The notes under the pieces are model-generated. The model did no database searches. It saw nothing but the letters and a program-made list of their open reading frames with translations, and was not told the origin of the DNA. Both the position numbers and the translations under genes were made by a program. A DNA stretch of 5,638 bases from Gammaproteobacteria bacterium (GTDB taxonomy: Bacteria > Pseudomonadota > Gammaproteobacteria > Chromatiales > Chromatiaceae), in the NCBI GenBank assembly GCA_029287695.1, contig JARFQQ010000098.1, positions 1 through 5,638 on the forward strand, read 5' to 3'. Shown here in pieces: positions 1 to 5,096 of this stretch. Each line of letters opens with the position of its first letter. The stretch's first letter is position 1.

Positions 1-144
1 GCCGCCGGCTACCGTCGAGGAGGAGCTCTTGTAATGATCGTCGATGACGAGAACGCGCCGGTCAAGCGCGACCAGTTCTCTTGCCAGCAGGCTGCCAGCC
101 AGCCCCTGGCCGATAATCAGGTAGTCATGCGTGCTGGCAGACAT
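1..144 (-). CDS. FAD-dependent oxidoreductase, DAO-like (N-terminal fragment)
   Basis: Only the first 48 codons are present; the gene runs off the left edge. The ATG is at 144 on the minus strand. The translation opens MSASTHDYLIIGQGLAGSLL, a beta strand followed by a G-x-G-x-x-G/A dinucleotide-binding loop (GQGLAG, residues 12-17). A second strand follows (RRVLVIDD, residues 29-36), whose terminal acidic pair is where the ribose of FAD is usually bound. A Ser-rich stretch and VAGG come next. This is the typical start of the glycine oxidase / D-amino-acid oxidase (DAO) superfamily; substrate and exact subfamily cannot be read from so short a piece. The start overlaps the end of the upstream methyltransferase gene by 20 nt, with no strong Shine-Dalgarno seen, so translational coupling in one operon is likely. 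The family call is fairly secure; the function is not. Confidence 0.75.
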   Translation of the reverse strand, partial: MSASTHDYLIIGQGLAGSLLARELVALDRRVLVIDDHYKSSSSTVAGG

Positions 145-673
145 ATTCGTACATCACGATCGAGGCAGCGATGCTGACATTGAGGCTTTCGGTCTCGCCG
201 AACTGGCGGATCGTCAGGCAGTCGATCGCAAAATCATGCGCATCGAAGCTGAAGCCGAGTTCCTCATGGCCCAGGACAAAGGCGGATTTTTCCGGCAGCG
301 CTGCCTGGTCGAGGCGGTTGCTACAGCCGGGTTCCAGCCTGAAAAAGTGGTATCCCTGCTCATCCAGTTCCCGGTAGCAGTCGGCAAAACGCTCATGGAA
401 CCGGGCGGGAACCTTGCGGAAGCCGCCCTTGGCCGGGGCCGGGTCGAAGGGAGGGATGTTGATGAGGTGGATCTCCTGTGCCCCGAAGCTCTCGGCACTG
501 CGGAAAATCTTGGGCACATTGAAGCCCGCCTTCAGATGGTCCAGCACAATGACCATGCTGTGTGGCCCCGGTTTTGCGAGCATATTCTGCCGCCGCTGCT
601 TTTCATAGCGTCGCATCGCCTGGCTGCGTTTTTCGCGGCGCTCGGCCGGGCTGAGTCGGGGTCTGTCGATCAT
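125..673 (-). CDS. SpoU/TrmH-family RNA 2'-O-ribose methyltransferase
   Basis: 182 aa, complete. It should transfer a methyl group from S-adenosylmethionine to the 2'-OH of a ribose in tRNA or rRNA; the target nucleotide cannot be deduced. All three SpoU knot motifs are visible. Motif 1 is FNVPKIFRSAESFGA (residues 51-65) with the Asn52 and Arg58 expected for catalysis and RNA binding. Motif 2 is FVLGHEELGFS (132-142), the G-x-E-x-x-G signature. Motif 3 is TIRQFGETESLNVSIAAS (154-171), containing the SLNVS signature that lines the cofactor pocket of the trefoil knot. Motif 3 reads RQFG where many TrmH proteins read PM-x-G, so it is a divergent branch and I give no gene symbol. The N-terminus (about residues 5-30) is very basic (ERREKRSQAMRRYEKQRRQN) and probably contacts RNA. 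It is the first gene of a leftward operon with the FAD oxidoreductase and is divergent from dxs. Confidence 0.9.
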   Translation of the reverse strand: MIDRPRLSPAERREKRSQAMRRYEKQRRQNMLAKPGPHSMVIVLDHLKAGFNVPKIFRSAESFGAQEIHLINIPPFDPAPAKGGFRKVPARFHERFADCYRELDEQGYHFFRLEPGCSNRLDQAALPEKSAFVLGHEELGFSFDAHDFAIDCLTIRQFGETESLNVSIAASIVMYEYVCQHA

Positions 674-702
674 GAGAATGAACTGCTAAAATATGTCGTT
701 TA

Positions 703-2598
703 GTGCAGATTATACGGCCTGTGACCACTTCCCCTGAAACATCCGCGTTTCCACTGCTCGAGAGTATTGACTCACCCTCGGACATGCGCAAGCTTGATTA
801 TGCCGAGCTTAACCAGGTTGCTGTCGAGCTGCGCGATTTCCTGATCCAGGCGCTTTCCAGGACTGGCGGACACCTTGCGGCAGGGCTCGGCGTGGTCGAA
901 CTGACCGTTGCGTTGCACTACGTCTTCAACACGCCCCATGACCGCCTTGTCTGGGACGTCGGTCACCAGGCTTATCCCCACAAGATCCTCACCGGGCGCA
1001 GGGAACTCATGCACACCCTGCGGCAGCGTGACGGCATTTCCGGTTTTCCGCGCCGTGCGGAGTCTGAATACGACACCTTTGGCACGGGCCATTCCAGTAC
1101 GTCGATCAGTGCTGCACTCGGCATGGCGATCGCTGCACGGCAGGAGGGACAAAACCGCAAATGTATCGCTGTCATCGGCGATGGCGCACTTTCGGGGGGT
1201 ATGTCTTTCGAAGCCCTGAACCATGCGGGGTCGATTCGTGATCTCGATCTCATCGTCATTCTCAATGACAATGACATGTCGATTTCACCGCCCGTCGGGG
1301 CAGTCAGTCACTATCTCACGCGCGTGCTCTCGAGCCGCTTTTATAACAAGGTCAGGAGCAAGGGCCGCAGAGTGCTCAACCATGTCCCGCCGATCAGGGA
1401 GCTTGCCGATCGCTGGGAAGAACATATGAAAGGCATGGTGCTTCCCGGCACGCTCTGGGAAGAGCTGGGTTTCAACTACATCGGCCCGATCGATGGCCAT
1501 GATCTGCCGGTTGTTGTCGAGACGCTCTACAACATGCGCAGTATGTCCGGGCCGCGCTTCCTGCATGTCGTTACCCAGAAAGGCAAGGGGTACGGGTTCG
1601 CCGAGGAGGAGCCTGTCACCTACCACGGCGTCACGCCGTTCGACCCGCTCACAGGTGAACTCGACAAGAGCAAGCCGGTACGTACCTTTACCCATGTATT
1701 CGGGGACTGGCTGTGCGATGCGGCGGCGAGCGACAACCGCCTGCATGCCATCACGCCGGCCATGCGCGAGGGCTCGGGCCTTGTGCGGTTTTCGGAGGAG
1801 TACCCCGATCGCTACCATGATGTGGGTATCGCAGAACAGCACGCCGTGACGCTCGCTGCGGGCATGGCCTGCGAAGGCCTGAAACCCGTGGTCGCGATCT
1901 ATTCAACCTTCATGCAGCGCGCCTATGACCAGATGATTCACGACGTCGATTTGCAAAATCTCGACGTGACCTACGCCGTGGACCGGGCCGGACAGGTCGG
2001 AGCCGACGGCGCCACCCATGCCGGCATGTTCGACCTGAGCTACTGCCGGACCTTGCCGAATATGGTCGTCATGACGCCGGCCGACGAGGCAGAGTGCCGC
2101 CTGATGCTACAGACAGCCTGGGAATACGCGGGACCGGCCATGGTGCGTTATCCGCGCGGCGGAGGCCCGGGCGTCTCCGAAGCCGAGACCCTGGAAACGA
2201 TCGAAATCGGGAAAGCCGAGGAGAGACGCAAGGGTGAGGGCGTCGCGCTGCTGGCATTCGGTACCATGCTGCCAGTGGCACTCGAGCTTGGTGATGAGCT
2301 GGGTGCGACCGTCATTAACATGCGCTTTGTCAAACCACTCGACGAAGCCCTGCTTGCCGATGTTGCAGCTTCTCACCGTTTAATCGTAACTCTCGAGGAG
2401 AACATGGTGCAGGGGGGAGCGGGGTCGGCCGTCGCCGAGTATCTCAATACACTTCCGCAGTGCATCGAGCTGCTGCAACTCGGCCTTCCGGATCGCTATA
2501 TCGAGCACGGTACGCAGCAGGAGCAACTGAAGGATGCCGGGCTGGAGAGGGAGCAGCTGCTGCCGCTGATCCGCCAGCGGCTCGACATGATCGGTTGA
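703..2598 (+). CDS. dxs: 1-deoxy-D-xylulose-5-phosphate synthase
   Basis: 631 aa (E. coli 620). A cytosolic, thiamine-diphosphate-dependent homodimer that condenses pyruvate with D-glyceraldehyde 3-phosphate, releasing CO2, to give DXP for isopentenyl diphosphate and also for thiamine and pyridoxal synthesis. Visible signatures: SRTGGH (His57, E. coli His49), [17 protein letters not shown] (84-100), [10 protein letters not shown] (127-136), the ThDP/Mg motif GDGALSGG (159-166) closing with ILNDNDMS (186-193), catalytic Glu378 in GIAEQHAV (E. coli Glu370), Tyr400/Arg406, [15 protein letters not shown] (427-441), RYPRG (482-486), and a C-terminal transketolase domain (about 512-625; [25 protein letters not shown]). 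The start is GTG at 703 with no good Shine-Dalgarno. GTG at 721 (625 aa) matches the E. coli N-terminus better, while ATG at 784 would cut a conserved segment. The gene stands alone here: no ispA or xseB adjoins it on either side, and it has its own terminator. Confidence 0.98.
   Translation: MQIIRPVTTSPETSAFPLLESIDSPSDMRKLDYAELNQVAVELRDFLIQALSRTGGHLAAGLGVVELTVALHYVFNTPHDRLVWDVGHQAYPHKILTGRRELMHTLRQRDGISGFPRRAESEYDTFGTGHSSTSISAALGMAIAARQEGQNRKCIAVIGDGALSGGMSFEALNHAGSIRDLDLIVILNDNDMSISPPVGAVSHYLTRVLSSRFYNKVRSKGRRVLNHVPPIRELADRWEEHMKGMVLPGTLWEELGFNYIGPIDGHDLPVVVETLYNMRSMSGPRFLHVVTQKGKGYGFAEEEPVTYHGVTPFDPLTGELDKSKPVRTFTHVFGDWLCDAAASDNRLHAITPAMREGSGLVRFSEEYPDRYHDVGIAEQHAVTLAAGMACEGLKPVVAIYSTFMQRAYDQMIHDVDLQNLDVTYAVDRAGQVGADGATHAGMFDLSYCRTLPNMVVMTPADEAECRLMLQTAWEYAGPAMVRYPRGGGPGVSEAETLETIEIGKAEERRKGEGVALLAFGTMLPVALELGDELGATVINMRFVKPLDEALLADVAASHRLIVTLEENMVQGGAGSAVAEYLNTLPQCIELLQLGLPDRYIEHGTQQEQLKDAGLEREQLLPLIRQRLDMIG
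709..738 (-). promoter_or_regulatory. candidate promoter for the methyltransferase operon
   Basis: On the minus strand a perfect TATAAT -10 hexamer occupies 714-709, with only a weak -35 (TTCAGG at 738-733, 18-nt spacer, 3 of 6 consensus positions). Transcription would start near 702 and give a leader of roughly 28 nt before the ATG at 673. The element lies inside the annotated 5' end of dxs, so the two divergent transcription units overlap here. The -10 is seen directly; promoter function is inferred. Confidence 0.4.
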
Positions 2599-2618
2599 TT
2601 CTCCCTGCATTCCGCAAT

Positions 2619-2649
2619 AAAAAAGGCAGCCATGATGGCTGCCTTTTTT
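2619..2649. terminator. bidirectional intrinsic terminator between dxs and prk
   Basis: A perfect 7-bp stem, GGCAGCC (2625-2631) with GGCTGCC (2637-2643), encloses a 5-nt loop. It is flanked by six A on the left (2619-2624) and six T on the right (2644-2649), so the RNA of either strand ends in a GC-rich hairpin plus U-tract. It starts 21 nt after the dxs stop and ends 19 nt beyond the prk stop codon, exactly where two convergent genes need a shared terminator. Confidence 0.93.
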
Positions 2650-2667
2650 CTGTGGCTTCGTGCCTGA

Positions 2668-3543
2668 TCAGGTTTTCGCTTCGTCCATCATGTGCTCGAT
2701 GATGGGGCCGAGGATGATTTCCATGGCAAAACCCATTTTTCCGCCCGGCACGACGATCGTATTGCGACGAGACATGAACGAGTTCTGAATCATGCTCAGC
2801 AGGTACTCGAAGTTTGTGTTGAATTTCTTCGGGTCCTTGAAGCGAATGACAACAAAGCTCTCGTCCGGTGTCGGAATGTCTCTGGCAATAAAGGGATGCG
2901 AGGTATCGACCGTGGAGACACGCTGGAAGTTGATATCGGTACGCGAGAACTGCGGCGTGATGTGATTGATGTAATCCGGCATGCGGCGAAGGATGGTATC
3001 GACAATCGCCTCTGCGGAGTAACCGCGCTCTGCGCTGTCGCGGTGAATTTTCTGGATCCACTCCAGGTTCACGATAGGGACAACGCCGACACCGAGGTCG
3101 ACATGGGAGGCGACATCGTCCTCGTCGGTCTTGACGAGGCCATGAAGACCTTCGTAAAAAAGCAGGTCAGTGCCTGAAGGCAGCTCTTCCCATGGCGTGA
3201 ATTCGCCAGGCTGCTTGTCGGTGCCGAGCCGGCCGTTGTGCTCGTCCGCCTCTTCGGGGCTGTGCAGGTAGTAGCGCTTCTGGCCACCGCCGGTTTCACC
3301 ATAGGTCTTGAAGAGTTCCTCGAGCTTGTCGAAACGGTTAGCCTGCGGGCCGAAGTGACTCAGGTGCTCCTCGGCCATCTTCTGTTTCATCTCGTTGCGA
3401 TCGTAGCGATGGTAGCTGTCACCCTCGACGACAGCCGCCCTGATGCCTTCGCGTTCGAAGATGTGTTCGAAAGCGCGCTTGACGGTTGTCGTGCCTGCGC
3501 CGGATGAGCCCGTGACGGCAACGACTGGATGTTTCTTGGACAT
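2668..3543 (-). CDS. prk: phosphoribulokinase, class I (Calvin cycle)
   Basis: 291 aa, complete. Phosphorylates ribulose 5-phosphate with ATP to ribulose 1,5-bisphosphate, the CO2 acceptor of RuBisCO; cytosolic. The P-loop is GSSGAGTTT (12-20). Asp42, His45 and Arg49 lie in EGDSYHRYDR. The Walker B acidic residue is Glu131 in FYEGLHG, and IHRDSAERGYS carries Arg168, Asp169 and Arg173. These fall at the same positions as the catalytic and substrate residues of the Rhodobacter enzyme as I recall them. Other family blocks are VGVVPIVNLEWIQKIHRD, PQFSRTDINFQRV, ARDIPTPDESFVVIRF and VVPGGKMG. From memory, the helix after EGDSYHRYDR is about five residues shorter than usual, a similar number is gained near residues 100-112, and FNTNF (about 234-238) replaces the usual GIDF. 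The ATG at 3543 has a strong Shine-Dalgarno. No rbcL/cbb genes adjoin it, so it is a solitary prk here. An E. coli PrkB-like role outside the Calvin cycle is possible but less likely, since the sequence resembles autotroph PRKs more. Confidence 0.95.
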   Translation of the reverse strand: MSKKHPVVAVTGSSGAGTTTVKRAFEHIFEREGIRAAVVEGDSYHRYDRNEMKQKMAEEHLSHFGPQANRFDKLEELFKTYGETGGGQKRYYLHSPEEADEHNGRLGTDKQPGEFTPWEELPSGTDLLFYEGLHGLVKTDEDDVASHVDLGVGVVPIVNLEWIQKIHRDSAERGYSAEAIVDTILRRMPDYINHITPQFSRTDINFQRVSTVDTSHPFIARDIPTPDESFVVIRFKDPKKFNTNFEYLLSMIQNSFMSRRNTIVVPGGKMGFAMEIILGPIIEHMMDEAKT

Positions 3544-3548
3544 AGTTG

Positions 3549-3556
3549 CTCCTCTT
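3549..3556 (-). promoter_or_regulatory. strong ribosome binding site of prk
   Basis: The minus strand reads AAGAGGAG at 3556-3549, then five nucleotides to the ATG at 3543. This fixes the prk start. It overlaps one copy of a 7-bp direct repeat (plus strand CTTGAAG at 3554-3560 and 3567-3573, period 13 bp). Confidence 0.8.
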
Positions 3557-3574
3557 GAAGATAGACCTTGAAGT

Positions 3575-3603
3575 GGCGCCTGATACCCGGTAGGTTCAGC
3601 GCC
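3575..3603 (-). other. second hairpin in the prk leader
   Basis: In the prk-sense RNA, GGCGC (3603-3599) pairs with GCGCC (3579-3575), then TGA with TCA, then ACC with GGT, separated by single-base bulges and closed by a 5-nt loop. It lies about 20 nt upstream of the Shine-Dalgarno and has no U-tract, so it is not a terminator. It could be a leader structure acting on translation or stability; no known riboswitch class is recognised. Confidence 0.4.
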
Positions 3604-3620
3604 CCGGTTTACTTAAACGA

Positions 3621-3660
3621 AAAAACACATTGAAAAACGGCCGCTTTTCAATGTGCTTTC
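3621..3660 (-). promoter_or_regulatory. long terminator-like hairpin at the 5' end of the prk leader
   Basis: Perfect 11-bp arms CACATTGAAAA (3626-3636) and TTTTCAATGTG (3645-3655) flank an 8-nt centre. In RNA of the prk sense the stem extends inward by one G-U and one C-G pair to a GGCC loop and outward by G-U, three A-U and a G-U, about 18 pairs in all. The mismatches are G-U only in the prk sense and A-C in the other, so the structure fits a prk-sense RNA. Its 3' base lies on a run of six U (from 3625-3620), as in an intrinsic terminator. No leftward gene lies just upstream that needs terminating, so a leader attenuator, a 5' stabilising stem or an operator dyad are the options. Confidence 0.55.
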
Positions 3661-3670
3661 AAACCAGAAA

Positions 3671-3679
3671 ACTATACCA
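3671..3679 (-). promoter_or_regulatory. candidate extended -10 promoter of prk
   Basis: The minus strand reads TGGTATAGT at 3679-3671, matching the extended -10 form TG-n-TATAAT with one mismatch. No -35 sits at normal spacing; a GTGACG at 3693-3688 is only 11 nt away. The predicted start is near 3664, so the long hairpin would begin about five nucleotides into a leader of roughly 120 nt. Confidence 0.4.
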
Positions 3680-3808
3680 TATCTCCCCGTCACGGCCGCG
3701 AGGAATGGATAGGCGCACGCCAGGCCACCATGATCCGCGGATGCCGTTATGAAATTTAATGCTGTCGTAAAAACATTCAATAACTAATTGTTAATATTGA
3801 GAAATACA

Positions 3809-4177
3809 ATGATTCGTCTCCTGGTCGTACTTGTTTCATCAATTAGCTTAATGGGAGCATGCATAAATTCTTATGCACAGGAGCCACTCGAGCTCCAGGG
3901 ATTTGGTGTGACCGGTTGTGATGACCTTTCCCTCTCTGAGCAACGCTGGGAGAGAGGCGAAGATGAGGGTGCCCTGGCATACATGCGGCTGCAGGAGTGG
4001 ATGGCGGGGTTCGTCTCGGCACTCTCCCTGGCTACCGGCGAGGATGTGACCCGGGGCGCGGGTACCGAGGGCATGGTTCGGCAGGTTATTGATCATTGCC
4101 GTCGGGCAGAAAACAGGGACCAGGATATTTTCAGCGCAACCATGCAGCTCATCCGTGAGCGCAGTGCGATCCGCTAG
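3809..4177 (+). CDS. small exported protein with two conserved-type cysteines, function unknown
   Basis: 122 aa from the ATG at 3809, which starts right at the signal peptide; a TTG at 3788 would add seven residues. Residues 1-24 form a signal peptide: Arg3, hydrophobic LLVVLVSSISLMGA, then SYA before Gln24-Glu25, a plausible signal peptidase I site. Cys18 in LMGAC is a poor lipobox (Met at -3). The mature part has two cysteines, Cys37 (GCDDLS) and Cys97 (DHCRRAE), around a helical core with WMAGFVSALSLATGEDV (64-80). This layout, Cys then W-x-x-GF-x-SA then a helix ending in C-R, resembles small periplasmic HdeA/Rap1a-like proteins, where the cysteines form a disulfide; that likeness is from memory and weak. 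It is probably periplasmic. The ribosome site is poor (GAG at 3799-3801). The upstream 60 nt are markedly AT-rich and may hold the promoter. The Cys-rich membrane protein gene follows after 53 nt. Confidence 0.75.
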   Translation: MIRLLVVLVSSISLMGACINSYAQEPLELQGFGVTGCDDLSLSEQRWERGEDEGALAYMRLQEWMAGFVSALSLATGEDVTRGAGTEGMVRQVIDHCRRAENRDQDIFSATMQLIRERSAIR

Positions 4178-4230
4178 ACTCGCCATACCGGGATGTCATC
4201 GGCACAGGGAGGAATCTTCAACCGTCCGCG

Positions 4231-4809
4231 TTGTCTGACCCTGTGATCACTCGTTCGCAACCCATGGATTCAGCTTTGTCCGCAACCCGACTCGACAAGA
4301 CACGCCGGGCGTTCGCCCGCCTGCTTTTTATTGGCTACATCGGCTTTTCTGTCGTGACACTGGTTGGCGGTTTTGTGACCGCTCCGCTCATGAGCTGGTA
4401 TTTCTTCGACGACTGGCGCTTCTGGCGACACTGGCGCAGGGGAGCCGCCATGCTGCCGCACTCTCTGCGTTTGCTTGGCCTGATCATGCGTGACAACAGG
4501 GGCTTCATGTTCTCCGTCCCGCTCACGAGCGCGCCATCATCCATTCCGGATCCCGGTATCACGCGCCTCAATCCGCAATGGGAGCGCGGTTCTTCCTGTG
4601 GTGACTGCTCGAATTGTTGCCGTCCGGGTGGGCTGGTCTGCCCCTTGCTCGATGAATCAACCGGTCTCTGCGCCGGGTACAACAGTTTTTACTGGCGCTA
4701 TTTCAACTGTGGACGTTTTCCTACCTATAGACCGGAGATCGACTACTATGACTGCAACAAGTGGCTTGTCATACCTGTCGATTTTCCGGCTCATCGCCAA
4801 CCTTGCTGA
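4231..4809 (+). CDS. membrane-anchored protein with C-terminal cysteine cluster, function unknown
   Basis: 192 aa from TTG at 4231. One long hydrophobic segment (about residues 28-58; LLFIGYIGFSVVTLVGGFVT) anchors it in the inner membrane, followed by an aromatic and basic stretch (DDWRFWRHWRRG, 60-71). The C-terminal half holds nine cysteines: CGDCSNCC (123, 126, 129, 130), Cys137 (VCPLLD), Cys147 (GLCAGY), Cys160 (NCGRFP), Cys175 (YDCNKW) and the final residue Cys192. The C-x2-C-x2-CC head, followed by C-P-L and C-x-R-x-P-like pieces, recalls the YkgJ-type zinc/iron-chelating cluster family, but I cannot place it there firmly. An iron-sulfur or zinc site is the natural inference. The start is uncertain: a strong GGGAGGA at 4207-4213 is 18 nt from the TTG, with no closer in-frame start; GTG 4243 and ATG 4264 (181 aa) are alternatives without a Shine-Dalgarno. 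It may be co-transcribed with the small exported protein upstream. Confidence 0.8.
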   Translation: MSDPVITRSQPMDSALSATRLDKTRRAFARLLFIGYIGFSVVTLVGGFVTAPLMSWYFFDDWRFWRHWRRGAAMLPHSLRLLGLIMRDNRGFMFSVPLTSAPSSIPDPGITRLNPQWERGSSCGDCSNCCRPGGLVCPLLDESTGLCAGYNSFYWRYFNCGRFPTYRPEIDYYDCNKWLVIPVDFPAHRQPC

Positions 4810-5096
4810 CCAGACAGGAAACGTTTTTTGGTATGTCGATCATTCCGGTACAACCTTGTTTGATGTCCCGTGCTTATAAATCATAATGTGCCAGGGCCAA
4901 TGAGCGACTCAAGAGCGCTGGATATGACAATGCCGGGGAACAAAGGACCGGCCCTTGCCATGAAAAGTATTCCCGCTACAGCTATCCAGCCCTTGAAATT
5001 ACTGCTGTTGAGCCCGGGCGAACATGATAATGCGACTGGAATTTCCGGTTATTCATCAAGTGTAAAAAGACGATTTCAACTGGCGGATTGACGAAG
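4810..5096 (+). other. 287-nt stretch without a convincing gene
   Basis: Between the Cys-cluster gene and yedI. It contains an AT-richer patch with a possible promoter (4860-4887) and one open frame from GTG 4870 or ATG 4900 to TGA 5091 (63 codons from the ATG). The product opens MSDSRALDMTMPGNKG and has no recognisable domain, poor ribosome site and no signal or membrane segment, so I do not call it a gene, although it ends only five nucleotides before the yedI ATG. No strong intrinsic terminator follows the stop at 4809; the T-run near 4824-4829 lacks a GC stem. The rest would be a yedI leader of about 200 nt. Confidence 0.5.
4860..4887 (+). promoter_or_regulatory. possible sigma-70 promoter for yedI
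   Basis: TTGATG (4860-4865, 4 of 6) and CATAAT (4882-4887, 5 of 6) with a 16-nt spacer; an overlapping TATAAA (4875-4880) is a second possible -10 without a matching -35. The start would be near 4894, about 200 nt ahead of the yedI ATG. Motif match only. Confidence 0.3.

Noticed and set aside
131..703. Plus-strand open frame of 190 codons opposite the methyltransferase gene
   Set aside because: It is the antisense shadow of a gene with three intact SpoU motifs; its own product shows no domain and lacks a ribosome site.
1285..1842. Minus-strand frame of 185 codons inside dxs
   Set aside because: Antisense to the most conserved part of dxs; no recognisable motifs.
2444..3061. Minus-strand frame of 205 codons spanning the dxs end, the terminator and part of prk
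   Set aside because: It crosses an intrinsic terminator and overlaps two secure genes in other frames; the translation is low-complexity Arg/Ala/His-rich as expected of a shadow frame.
3607..3618. GTTTACTTAAAC dyad in the prk leader
   Set aside because: Five-base arms around two nucleotides are too short to support a call as an operator or a stable RNA hairpin.
3776..3800. AT-rich dyad (TCAATAAC ... GTTAATATTGA) ahead of the small exported protein gene
   Set aside because: The arms match only with a three-base offset, and in such AT-rich sequence this can arise by chance; no clear promoter hexamers at correct spacing fix it as an operator.
4933..4953. GCCGG ... CCGGC inverted repeat between the Cys-cluster gene and yedI
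   Set aside because: Five-bp arms with an 11-nt loop and no U-tract: not a terminator and easily chance in GC-rich DNA.
4870..5091. Short plus-strand open frame as a true gene
   Set aside because: GTG or ATG start without a convincing Shine-Dalgarno and no domain, signal or membrane segment; kept only as a possibility in the intergenic entry.
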